DNA of 64,000 nucleotides from Streptomyces xanthophaeus (GTDB lineage Bacteria; Actinomycetota; Actinomycetes; Streptomycetales; Streptomycetaceae): NCBI RefSeq assembly GCF_030440515.1, contig NZ_CP076543.1, positions 7,789,001 to 7,853,000 of the forward strand, read 5' to 3'. Shown piece by piece: positions 32,206 to 40,235 of this stretch (position 1 is its first letter; each line of letters starts with the position of its first letter). The notes under the pieces were generated by a model. It saw only the letters and a program-made list of their open reading frames with translations, ran no database searches and was not told where the DNA came from. The position numbers and the translations under genes were made by a program.

Positions 32206-33405
32206 CTACGTGGCGGGGAGGCGGAAACCGTCGAAGAGGTCGTCCATGCCGCGCAGGGCAAGACGGGCCGGGGTGACACGGACCGCGAGATCACGGGCGG
32301 CCACCGCGACCGGATTGCGCACGACGCCCAGACGTCCGACGCGGCGGGCCCGAAGACGCACGGCGTCGGTGCGGTCGCGGCGGGCGGCGGTGTACGCGGC
32401 GAGGGCGGCCGGAACGGCGTCGTCGCCGCGGTCGTTGCTGTCGCCGAGCTCTCCGGCGGGCAGCAGGTGGGCGAGGACCACCGCGTCCTCGATGGCCTGG
32501 CAGCCGCCCTGGCCGAGGTTCGGGGCCATGGCGTGGGCCGCGTCGCCCAGCCAGGCGATCCGGCCGTGGTGCAGGTACGGGAGCGGGCCGGCCAGGTCGT
32601 AGAGGTCGTTCCGCAGGACATCGGCGGCGTCGAGGTGCCCGACGCGGTCCAGCAGGGCCGGAACGGGGTCGTGCCACGAGCCGAAGCGCTGCCGCAGCTC
32701 GGTGCGCGGGTCCGCGAAGCGGGTGCCGCGCGGGACGACCGCGGTGGCGTAGAGGTAGTAGCGGCCGTCCACGAGCGGGGTCACCCCGAACCGCCGCCCC
32801 CGCCCCCATGTCTCGCTCATGGCCGGTATCCGCAGGTCCGGGGCGTCCACGATGGTCCGCCAGGCCGTCTCTCCGAGGTAGTGCAGTCCGGGGTGCGCGG
32901 GGAAGTGCGCGCGGCGCAGCGGACTGTTGATCCCGTCGGCGGCGACGACCAGATCGGCGGGAAGGCCGGGGCCCGCCGCCGTGCGAACGGCCGGACGGCG
33001 GCCCTCGGCATCCTCGACGCCGGTCACCTCGGTGCCGTAACGCAGGGCCGACTGCGGCAGAGCGGCAGCGAGGGCGGCGGTCAGCGCCGGGCGCGGGACG
33101 GCGAGGGGCGCCATGCCGTAGCGGGCCGCCATGTCCGCGGTGCCCGCCCGGGTAAGCCACCGGCCGTCGGGTCGGCGCACGCCCATCGTCTGGGGTACGG
33201 CGCCGCCGATCGCGCGGGAGACATCGACGCCGACGGCCGCGAGCGCGCGCAGGGCGTTGGGGGCGAGGCCGATCCCGGCCCCGGTGACGGGGGGTTCGGG
33301 GGCGCGCTCGCAGACGGTGACGCGCCAGCCCCGGCGGTGCAGGGCGACGGCGGTCGTGAGGCCCCCGATTCCGGCTCCGACCACCACCGCATGACGGTTC
33401 GTCAT
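32206..33405 (-). CDS. FAD-dependent monooxygenase (PHBH-like)
   Basis: In this 399-residue protein the GxGxxG FAD motif is at the N-terminus (VVVGAGIGGLTTAVALHRRG). The DG motif is in VVAADGINSPLRR, and the GD motif is in AWLGDAAHAMAPNLGQGGCQ. The end has Arg-rich helices. The family hydroxylates aromatic or polyketide-like substrates using NAD(P)H; the substrate is unknown. ATG 33405 has GAGAGG 7 bases upstream. It is convergent with the deacetylase gene. A palindromic TCTAGA just upstream of the gene (33444-33449) may be part of its promoter or operator. Confidence 0.92.
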   Translation of the reverse strand: MTNRHAVVVGAGIGGLTTAVALHRRGWRVTVCERAPEPPVTGAGIGLAPNALRALAAVGVDVSRAIGGAVPQTMGVRRPDGRWLTRAGTADMAARYGMAPLAVPRPALTAALAAALPQSALRYGTEVTGVEDAEGRRPAVRTAAGPGLPADLVVAADGINSPLRRAHFPAHPGLHYLGETAWRTIVDAPDLRIPAMSETWGRGRRFGVTPLVDGRYYLYATAVVPRGTRFADPRTELRQRFGSWHDPVPALLDRVGHLDAADVLRNDLYDLAGPLPYLHHGRIAWLGDAAHAMAPNLGQGGCQAIEDAVVLAHLLPAGELGDSNDRGDDAVPAALAAYTAARRDRTDAVRLRARRVGRLGVVRNPVAVAARDLAVRVTPARLALRGMDDLFDGFRLPAT

Positions 33406-33561
33406 GGCCGACCTCTCCGCTCGGGGCCCGATGACACCCCACTCTAGAGCGGTGGGGTGACGGAGCACGCGCCCGTCCCGGACCTCCGTGCACCCACCCG
33501 GGCCCACCCGGCGTCCAGCCGCGTCCGCGTCCGCCGTCGCCGCGCGGCAGCTGTCTCGATC

Positions 33562-34065
33562 TCAGCTCGTGGTATCGGTCTCCGCGTCGGCGAAGAACGC
33601 GTCGGCGACAGTCCGGGCGCGGTCCATGTCGGTGAGCGGCTCACCGAGGATGCGCCCGGCCAGCTCGGTCGCCAGTCCGAGTACGTGATCGCGGAGCTCT
33701 GCCTCGGCGATCACCCGGTCGGCCTCCAGTTGCACGGTGGCCGCGGCGATCATGTCCTCGCGCGCCTTCTGCCCCTCCGAGCGAACGGCGGCGACGAGGG
33801 CGAGGCCCTCCTCGTGTGCGGCCTGGCGGATCTGAGCGGCCTCGTGACGAGCGGCGCTCAACTGCGCCCGGTACTCGGCCCGCACGCGCTTCGCCTCCGC
33901 CTGGACCGCCTCGGCCCGCTCGAACCTGCCCGCAGTGACCTCCTCCCGCTCGGCGAGGGTCTTGTCGATCCTGGGAAGGAGGACCTTGGCCAGAACGGCG
34001 AAGACGGCGAAGAAGGTGATGAGGCCGACTATGAGCTCGATGAGATTCGGTTTCAGGGGTCCCAT
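33562..34065 (-). CDS. Orphan ATP synthase b-subunit-like protein
   Basis: The 167-residue protein begins MGPLKPNLIELIVGLITFFA with one N-terminal membrane helix. A long Ala/Glu/Arg amphipathic coiled coil follows (about residues 35-140: LAEREEVTAGRFERAEAVQA and so on), then a C-terminal ELAGRILGEPLTD segment. This is the F-type ATP synthase b-subunit (AtpF) layout. There are no other atp genes nearby, so it is not in an ATP synthase operon. It is either a second b-type stator protein or an unrelated membrane-coiled-coil protein of the same shape. ATG 34065 starts the helix directly; the longer upstream frame is non-coding in composition. Confidence 0.85.
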   Translation of the reverse strand: MGPLKPNLIELIVGLITFFAVFAVLAKVLLPRIDKTLAEREEVTAGRFERAEAVQAEAKRVRAEYRAQLSAARHEAAQIRQAAHEEGLALVAAVRSEGQKAREDMIAAATVQLEADRVIAEAELRDHVLGLATELAGRILGEPLTDMDRARTVADAFFADAETDTTS

Positions 34066-34356
34066 GATCGAATCGTAGCGGCGCCTTATGGGTCCCGCTT
34101 CGAAATGTGGTGACCCCATGGCTCGAAATCGCCTGCGGCACAGCCGGTGTGAGTGGGCGTCAGGTGGTGCGGATCGCGGCAGGCCGCAGGAATTCCACGT
34201 ATTCCTGCGTGGCCCGGATTCCGCGGACAAGGAGAAAGCGGTGCGGCCGGCCACGGCATCCGCCGCCTGGCGTACCGAAGTTTTCAGGACCAAGGCAGCG
34301 TCAAGACGCACAACCCGGCAAGCGAACCGACCGCCAGGACCACCTGACCAGGCGGG

Positions 34357-35307
34357 TCACGTTTGACACGGCGAAGACCGAAGGGACGTGCCCGCCGTGG
34401 GCAGTCGGTCCGGCGGGAACCGGTCCGGTCCGGGCGGCCTGTCTGCCGACCGTTTGCCCGGGGGCCGGCCCAGAGCGACTCCGCCCAGGACGAGTGCCAG
34501 CCCGCACAGCTGCCGGCCCGTCAGTACCTCCCCGGCGACCGCTGTCCCGAGCAGTACGCCGGTGACCGGGTTGAGCAGCCCTATCAGGCCGACCGTCCCG
34601 GCGGGCAGACGGCGAAGCCCGGCGAACCAGACGGCGAAGGCCAGCGCGGTGGCGACCAGGCCGACGTAGCAGAATGCGAGAAGGGCCGACGGGGACACCG
34701 CTGGCGGGGCGCCCTCCACGGCAACGGCCACCAGCAGCAGGAGCAGGCCTCCAGCGGTGAGCTGCCAAGCGGTCGAGGCGAGCACACCGGCCCCGGTGGT
34801 GCCGGTGTTCCACCGCTTGGTCAGGACGTGGCCGACGGACGACACCAGCACCGCTGCGGCCGAGGCCAGGACACCCGGCGCGCTGATCCGGCCCTCGCCC
34901 CCGAGCAGCATGAGGCACACCCCGCCCAGCCCGATCACGGCACCCGTCAGGTGGGCGACGCTGGGCCGCTCGGCGACCAGGGGCCAGGCGGCGAGCATCA
35001 TGATCAAGGGGGAGACCGCCATGACGGTCGAGGCCACGCTCGTCGGCAGCAGCTGGGAGGCGGTGAAGACGAGGAAGAAGAACACGCTCACGTTGAGCAG
35101 TCCGAGCACGGCGGACCGTCCCCACCACACACCGTGCGGCCGTTGGCGGCACAACGCCAGCAGTACCAGACCGGCCGGCAGTGCTCGCAGGGCGGCCCCG
35201 TACAGCGGATGGTCCGCCGGCAGGAACTCGTGGGTGACGAAGTAGTTGGCCCCCCAGGCCACCGGCGCCACGGCCGTCAGTGCCACCCAGCGCATATTCG
35301 CTTCCAT
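34357..35307 (-). CDS. EamA (DMT) family transporter
   Basis: This 316-residue protein has ten predicted helices in two EamA repeats. The first repeat begins WVALTAVAPVAWGANYFVTH and contains STVMAVSPLIMMLAAWPLVA. The second contains GTVGLIGLLNPVTGVLLGTA. It likely exports a metabolite or drug. The start could be 35328, 35307 or 35295. I favour 35307, which lies 7 bases after a -10-like TATATT on this strand (leaderless). The MarR gene is divergent, and two operator palindromes occupy the shared 5' region, so MarR very probably controls this gene. The C-terminal 40 residues are a Pro/Arg tail. Confidence 0.85.
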   Translation of the reverse strand: MEANMRWVALTAVAPVAWGANYFVTHEFLPADHPLYGAALRALPAGLVLLALCRQRPHGVWWGRSAVLGLLNVSVFFFLVFTASQLLPTSVASTVMAVSPLIMMLAAWPLVAERPSVAHLTGAVIGLGGVCLMLLGGEGRISAPGVLASAAAVLVSSVGHVLTKRWNTGTTGAGVLASTAWQLTAGGLLLLLVAVAVEGAPPAVSPSALLAFCYVGLVATALAFAVWFAGLRRLPAGTVGLIGLLNPVTGVLLGTAVAGEVLTGRQLCGLALVLGGVALGRPPGKRSADRPPGPDRFPPDRLPTAGTSLRSSPCQT

Positions 35308-35334
35308 GGAAGGTAATATAGCTTCCATGGAAGC
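35301..35334. promoter_or_regulatory. Twin MarR operator and bidirectional leaderless promoter
   Basis: Two copies of the palindrome CTTCCATGGAAG occur at 35301-35312 and 35322-35333 (the latter extended to GCTTCCATGGAAGC). Their centres are 21 bp apart, two helical turns. Between them TAATATA serves as a -10 element on both strands. Each palindrome contains the ATG start codon of one of the divergent genes, at the same distance (7 bases) from its -10. MarR binding here would block both genes. Confidence 0.75.
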
Positions 35335-35857
35335 AAACGTCTCGTCCGAGGAGCCCGGCCCACCCCGGGACCTGGACCGGGTGGCCCGGATCCAGGCCGA
35401 CTGGCGCCGCGAAAGGCCTGACCTCGATGTCGGCCCGCAGGGCGTGATCGGCCGACTGCACCGCCTCGCCGACCGGCTCGGCGCAGAACTCCGCCTCGTC
35501 TACGACCGCTACGGCCTCAGCGAAGGGGAGTTCGACGTCCTGTGCGCACTGCGCCGCGCAGGTGAGCCCTTCGAACGGGCGCCGGGCGAGCTCGCCGCGC
35601 ACACCATGGTCACCACCGGTGCCATGACGAAGCGGATCGACCGCCTGGAACGGTCGGGGCTCGTCACCCGCCGGCGCTCGGCCGACGACCAGCGCGGCCG
35701 GATCGTCGCCCTCACCCCCGCCGGGTGCGACCTCGTGGACCGGGCGTTCACCGAGCACATGCGCAACGAACGCCGCCTGCTGGACCTCGTGACGCCCGAG
35801 GAGGCCGCGGCACTCGAAACACTGCTCGCCACCTGGCTGTCCCGTCTGGAGGACTGA
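35327..35857 (+). CDS. MarR-family regulator
   Basis: The 176-residue protein from ATG 35327 has the MarR winged helix: EFDVLCALRRAGEPFERAPG, the recognition helix MVTTGAMTKRIDRLERSGLV and the wing TRRRSADDQRGRIVALTPAG. It is probably a dimeric repressor of the divergent EamA transporter and of itself, because its start codon lies in the centre of one operator palindrome and the transporter start in the centre of the other. No ribosome-binding site is present; TAATAT 7 bases upstream suggests leaderless translation. The ligand is unknown. Confidence 0.9.
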   Translation: MEANVSSEEPGPPRDLDRVARIQADWRRERPDLDVGPQGVIGRLHRLADRLGAELRLVYDRYGLSEGEFDVLCALRRAGEPFERAPGELAAHTMVTTGAMTKRIDRLERSGLVTRRRSADDQRGRIVALTPAGCDLVDRAFTEHMRNERRLLDLVTPEEAAALETLLATWLSRLED

Positions 35858-35954
35858 CGCGGGCGGCGCGGGCCGGTGTGGCGCGGCCCCGGCCGGGGCG
35901 GCTGCCGTCACCCGCCGGTCCCCGCCCCCGGCCCGACCTGGAGAATCCCACGGT

Positions 35955-36689
35955 ATGAACTCTTCGCCACCGCAGCGCCCTTGGGACGGACCACTCCGCA
36001 TCGTGCGGGGATACCCGCGCCGTGCGCCGCTGACCCTCGCCTACGTCTGCCTGCTCCTGGCGAGCCATGCGTGGGTCATCTACGGGTTGTCCGCCGATCG
36101 GGCGGACACCGTGCTGGGCTACCTCAGCACCAACCTGGACAACCTGCAGGAGCATCCGTTGCCCGCGCTGCTCGGCAGCGCGCTGTTCTTCGACGGGACG
36201 CTCACCGATGTCACCTCGACCGACTTCGTCGGCACCCTGATCACTCTGGGCCTCGGCGTCTGCTGCTTCCTGGCCTGGGTGGAGCACCGGTGGGGGAAGC
36301 GGCGCGCCGCAGTCGTGTTCCTCGGCGGGCATGTCGCCGCCACTCTGCTCACCGCGGCCGTCATCGCCGCCGCGCTGCGGCACGGTTGGTATCCGGCGGC
36401 CGTGCGGCAGGCCTTGGACTACGGGGTCAGCTACGGAGCCCAGACCGTGCTGGCGGTCGGCACACTCGCCCTGCCGCGCCGGGCCCGCCTGCCTTGGGCC
36501 GTGTTCGTTCTCGCATGGCCCCTCGGCGGCGCCGACTGGACGACCGGGCCGCTGCCGGACTTCACCACGGTCGGCCACCTCACGGCGGCGGCCCTCGGCT
36601 TCGGGCTGTCGGGTGTCCCGGCCTTCAGGCGGCGACGCGTCCGCACTGCCGGGCAGCCCTCCGCCGCGAGCGACCTCGGGGTGCGGTGA
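35955..36689 (+). CDS. Rhomboid-like membrane protein
   Basis: This 244-residue protein has six hydrophobic segments, for example LTLAYVCLLLASHAWVIYGL, LITLGLGVCCFLAWVE, VVFLGGHVAATLLTAAVIAA and LPWAVFVLAWPLGGADW. The segment DYGVSYGAQTVLAVG provides a candidate catalytic Ser in a GxSxG-like context, and TTVGHLTAAALGFGLSGVP a candidate His. This matches the actinobacterial Rhomboid_2/rhomboid-like group, intramembrane serine protease relatives with uncertain activity. It follows the MarR gene on the same strand after about 100 bases. Confidence 0.75.
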   Translation: MNSSPPQRPWDGPLRIVRGYPRRAPLTLAYVCLLLASHAWVIYGLSADRADTVLGYLSTNLDNLQEHPLPALLGSALFFDGTLTDVTSTDFVGTLITLGLGVCCFLAWVEHRWGKRRAAVVFLGGHVAATLLTAAVIAAALRHGWYPAAVRQALDYGVSYGAQTVLAVGTLALPRRARLPWAVFVLAWPLGGADWTTGPLPDFTTVGHLTAAALGFGLSGVPAFRRRRVRTAGQPSAASDLGVR

Positions 36690-37033
36690 CGAGCGGCTGC
36701 TGCCTGTGCGCAGGGCGCTGGACGGTGCTCGGCTCCGCGGATGGCCACCACGTGCGAGACCGGGTGGGCGGGCGGCACCAGCTCTCCGGTGGCAACAGCG
36801 GCCCCTCCCCGGAGCGTCCGTCAGGCAGGCTGCGAGACTTGGGCGATGAGCACAAGGCGCCGCCCTCTCGGGCAAGGACCGGTTCCCCTCCGCGAAGATC
36901 AGGAGCAGCGCGTCGCACGCGGCCGCACGGCTGCCGAGCGGGCCGTCGAGGACCCGACCCCGGCCGACCCGCCGGAGGCGGAGCCCGTAACGGCCCGGCG
37001 AACACTGGGGTTCGGGCTCGGCACCCGTACCTG
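36690..37033. other. Intergenic region, no gene supported
   Basis: Several overlapping open frames exist here on both strands but are Arg/Pro/Gly-rich with poor amino-acid composition and no recognisable motif. I see no gene in these 344 bases. Confidence 0.6.
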
Positions 37034-37597
37034 AGGCGGATCGCCCACGCCGCCCTGCGGTGCGGGCCGGCCGAAGCCCCCGACCTCGCCGACGGCGCCA
37101 GGGCCCTGCGGTGGCTCCGCACGTGCTGGCCCGTGCGGGCGGCGGCCTTCCGCCCCGCGCTGCCGCTGCTGGTCCTCGGCACCGGCTCGTACGACGGCGG
37201 CTGCTTCTTCGAAGGCGAGCTCTCACCCGACCCGACTGGCGGGCCGTCCCGGCCGGCTCCCTGCGACACGAGGACCCGCGCGGCCCCGCGTCCCGCCCGC
37301 CCTGCCAGAACCCGTCGCGGCACCGGTGGCCGACGCCCGCCGATCCCGGCCTGGGTGGAGGCCCTCGACCCTTGGGGCGGGCCCGGCGGAGCGTTCCTCC
37401 GGGTCGCCCTGACCGACGGCTCCGAGCTCGAACGGCACACCCCCCGGCTCGGCCGCACTCGTCGCGACCCCGAGGACCCCTGCTCGTACCGATGCCCGCG
37501 GGGCGAGGGGAACGGGCCTGTTCACCAGCGACGCCCGCGTCCTGGCCTGCCACCCGACGTCGAGCTGACGGGTGAGCACGGCAGCGTCCTTCCCTGA
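37034..37597 (+). pseudogene. Possible frameshifted remnant of an unrecognised gene
   Basis: The frame here has coding-like codon use and plausible protein segments, RRIAHAALRCGPAEAPDLAD and FRPALPLLVLGTGSYDGGCF. Further on come PAWVEALDPWGGPGGAFLRV and ALTDGSELERHTPRLG. Between them the frame becomes low-complexity, while the neighbouring frame reads RPDWRAVPAGSLRHEDPRG. This suggests one or two indels. There is no clear start. The family is not recognised, and a chance open frame is possible. Confidence 0.3.
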
Positions 37598-37608
37598 CGC
37601 TTCGGAGG

Positions 37609-38163
37609 TCAGCGCGCTCGCACGAAGGCTCCGATCCCGGCCACCCCAGGACGGTAGCCGTCGGACGTGTCCACGAGCAGGACAGGCGCGTCGAGGGAGA
37701 TGTCGGCGAACGCCTCGGGACGGTAGGCACCGGTGGCGATGTCGTCGAGGAGCTGCCGGTCGCCGTGCGCCGCGCGGTGCCTGTCGGACCCGGCACGCTC
37801 GGTGACGCGTGCGATGACGGTTGCGGTGGGGCAGGTGCAGCGGATGATCCTGAGGTCGGCGATCTCGAGGAGGGGTTCGAGGCCGGGGCGCCAGAGCCGG
37901 TCCTGGTAGGCGGCCTCGGCGACGACGGTGGCGCCGGCTCGGAGGAGCACGCCGAGGGTGTCGAAGAAGGCGTGCATGGCCGGGACGTCGAGGGGGTCTG
38001 CACGGTCGGCCTTGTGGGCCGCGGCGTTCATGACCAGGCCCTGTTTGATCTCGTCGCGGATGATCGCGGGGCAGCCGATTTCACGGGCGAGGCTGTGGGC
38101 GAGGGTGGTCTTACCGGTGGCGGGCGGTCCGCTGACCACCACGAGGGTCGGCCGTGCCGGCAT
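37609..38163 (-). CDS. P-loop kinase / AAA-family ATPase
   Basis: The 184-residue protein begins MPARPTLVVVSGPPATGKTT with a Walker A. VVAEAAYQDRLWRP fits a Walker B-like region, and there is a lid-like helix ERAGSDRHRAAHGD. This resembles the zeta-toxin/chloramphenicol phosphotransferase-like AAA_33 group of small phosphotransferases. The substrate is unknown. ATG 38163 has GGGAG about 9 bases upstream. It stands alone, convergent with the preceding remnant and divergent from the 107-residue gene. Confidence 0.85.
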   Translation of the reverse strand: MPARPTLVVVSGPPATGKTTLAHSLAREIGCPAIIRDEIKQGLVMNAAAHKADRADPLDVPAMHAFFDTLGVLLRAGATVVAEAAYQDRLWRPGLEPLLEIADLRIIRCTCPTATVIARVTERAGSDRHRAAHGDRQLLDDIATGAYRPEAFADISLDAPVLLVDTSDGYRPGVAGIGAFVRAR

Positions 38164-38344
38164 GTGCTGAGCTCCCGAGTTGTGTGCGAGTGGGTCGGCC
38201 CTGCCCGGTCAGGCGAGTGACCGGGCGGAGCTCGTGCCGAGTCGGAAGACGACGACTCCGGGCTGTTCGGCTCAGTGTCCCGTACGACGCCGGGCACGGC
38301 CGCCCCCGACCCGGCACGGGAACCGGCGCCTCGGCGGACACGGG

Positions 38345-38356
38345 TACGCTCGGCCC
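38345..38356 (+). promoter_or_regulatory. Putative leaderless -10 element of a small gene
   Basis: TACGCT at 38345-38350 is followed by 6 bases and GTG 38357. No ribosome-binding site is present. Confidence 0.35.
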
Positions 38357-38680
38357 GTGGAAGACCGCGAGGAGTATGTGAGGTATCAGCAGGACCGGAC
38401 CGTGCTGGCGGCCGTCGGGGCCCACCTCGGTCCCCAGATCGGTCCGGTCAAGGTGCGGTTGCCTCGGTCCGTGGCCGAGTCGGCGGTCGCTGCCTGGGAT
38501 CGGGAGGAGCTGGGCCGGGTCCGCGAGGAGAGCCGTGAGGAGTACGAACTGCGTCATGACGCCGCAGAGCTGGCCTTCATCGGCCTGGCGATCTCCTCCT
38601 CCGGCGTGTGGGACGGCGAGGAGGTCGTCGTCGACCTGGATGTCGTCCAGATCGCCTCGGCCTTGCGGGCCGCCTGGTAG
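38357..38680 (+). CDS. Conserved small acidic protein of unknown function
   Basis: This 107-residue protein (VEDREEYVRYQQDRTVLAAV...) is rich in Glu/Asp/Arg and predicted alpha-helical with two strands, including AELAFIGLAISSSGVWDGEE. No family is recognised; it is of a size and composition common among Streptomyces conserved hypothetical proteins. GTG 38357 lies 6 bases after a TACGCT -10-like element, suggesting a leaderless transcript. It converges on the subtilase-like gene. Confidence 0.6.
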   Translation: MEDREEYVRYQQDRTVLAAVGAHLGPQIGPVKVRLPRSVAESAVAAWDREELGRVREESREEYELRHDAAELAFIGLAISSSGVWDGEEVVVDLDVVQIASALRAAW

Positions 38681-38713
38681 GCCGTCCGCCGTTGCGGTCG
38701 GGGCCCGGTGGGC

Positions 38714-40204
38714 TCAGTAGAGCGCGGCGGACACCAAGGGCCCGTAGAAGCGGCCCCTGATGGGCCGGTGCGGGTCGCCGTAGAAGCCGTACCCAGGACG
38801 GTGGCGGCTGTGGGAGGCCGCGTCGTCCACGAGGGTGCGTACGTTCCCGGCCGGGGTGTCGGTTCCGCAACGGCCGGAGTCCACGCACAGGGCGGCGATC
38901 CCCGTGGCGATGGACGCGGACATGCCCGCACCGGCGTAGAGGGCGGGACCCGGGTCCGTGGGACGGGGCGCGGTCTCCAGGCAGAGGCCGGGAGCTGCGA
39001 CGGTGTGGCGCCGATCGGCGGTGGAGCGCGCGAAGTCGCTGAAGCGGATCGCAGCCTGGTCGTCGAGGTATCCGAAGGTGCTCAGGTCCTCTCCGTAGCA
39101 CGTGGGAGCGGCCTTTCCGCCCGGCTTGCCGTCGAAGTCGGCCATCGCGGTGGTGGTGAGGACCTCGTCGTAGGCGGCCGGCGCCATCATGGCGAGGCCG
39201 ACGTTGAAGCTGCCGGCGCTGGCCACGAGGGTCACGCCCGCACGAGTGGTGTTGCAGACCGCGAGGTGGAGGGCGTCCTGGTCGGTGGTCCCGCAGTGTC
39301 CGTCGTCCGCCTGCTGGAAGAAGTGCGTGCGGACGAAGCCGAGGTGGGCGACAGCGATGTCGTTGTGCGGATCGGCGTCCGCGCGGGTCGAGGCGAGCCA
39401 GTCGAGGGCGCACAGCAGCGGGGTGTCGAGGGGGGCCTGGCCGTCGTCGGCGAAGACCTTCACCGACCACAGCGGGGTGCCCGGGGCCACTCCGACGATC
39501 CCCCGGTCGTTGTCCTCGGCGCCGATGACCGTGGCCTTGGCGGTTCCCGCCTGCAGCGGGTCGGCCAGGCTGGCGCCGGGGAGTTCCGGCGTGCCGGAGA
39601 GGCAGTCGGCGCCGCCACGCACGTCGAGGTCGGGGTGGTCCCCGGTGATGCCGGTGTCGACGATCGCGACGTTCACGTCCGGCGAAGGACCGCGGCCGTC
39701 CCCGGACCGTACGGAGGACTTCTCCGCGTCGATGCGGTCGGCCCACGTCGGCAGGCACTGCCGCACGGTGAGGTCGGCGGCCGGGCCGCAGCGTTCGGCG
39801 GTACGGGGCGGGCCCACAGGGAACGCGGCCGTGTGCGGCGCGCCGGATTCGGCGCGCTGGTAGGAGCGTTCCGGCGCGACGAAGCGTACGGCCGGGTCGC
39901 GGCGCAGCTCGGCCGCCTGGGTCGCGGTGAGCTCGGCGGCGTAGCCCTTGAGGGCGTGCCGGAACAGTGCTTTCCGGGCGGTACGGAACCTGCGGGTCTG
40001 CCGGTCGGACAGGGCCGCGGGGTCGGCGCCGTCGGCGAGGACGACGATGTACGGGGCGCTCGTCTCCGCAGCCGCAGCCGCAGCCGTGCCCGGGCGGCCG
40101 GTACTCGCGGCGCCCGCGTGCACGGTTCCCGTACCCAGGGCCATGGCCAGGGCGAAGGCGAGTCCGGTGGTGGTCAGCGCGGTCGAACGCCGGGGAAGTG
40201 TCAC
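38714..40204 (-). CDS. S8 subtilase paralogue lacking catalytic residues (pseudo-protease)
   Basis: The 496-residue preprotein has a signal peptide, an inhibitor_I9 propeptide (YIVVLADGADPAALSDRQTR) and an S8 fold. It is a tandem paralogue of the gene at 40236-41675. The Asp motif is intact (AIVDTGITGDHPDL, D183). The catalytic His is gone: the paralogue has DPHGTE, here DPLQAGT (Ala219). The oxyanion Asn of GNANHD is replaced (GSFNVG, Ser332). The Ser region GMSAS retains S429. It is thus probably inactive as a peptidase and may act as a decoy, chaperone or regulator. GTG 40204 has AGGAG upstream, in an 18-base context identical to that of the paralogue. Confidence 0.85.
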   Translation of the reverse strand: MTLPRRSTALTTTGLAFALAMALGTGTVHAGAASTGRPGTAAAAAAETSAPYIVVLADGADPAALSDRQTRRFRTARKALFRHALKGYAAELTATQAAELRRDPAVRFVAPERSYQRAESGAPHTAAFPVGPPRTAERCGPAADLTVRQCLPTWADRIDAEKSSVRSGDGRGPSPDVNVAIVDTGITGDHPDLDVRGGADCLSGTPELPGASLADPLQAGTAKATVIGAEDNDRGIVGVAPGTPLWSVKVFADDGQAPLDTPLLCALDWLASTRADADPHNDIAVAHLGFVRTHFFQQADDGHCGTTDQDALHLAVCNTTRAGVTLVASAGSFNVGLAMMAPAAYDEVLTTTAMADFDGKPGGKAAPTCYGEDLSTFGYLDDQAAIRFSDFARSTADRRHTVAAPGLCLETAPRPTDPGPALYAGAGMSASIATGIAALCVDSGRCGTDTPAGNVRTLVDDAASHSRHRPGYGFYGDPHRPIRGRFYGPLVSAALY

Positions 40205-40235
40205 ACCTGCTCCTGTCTGACGGCCTCGGCCGGGG

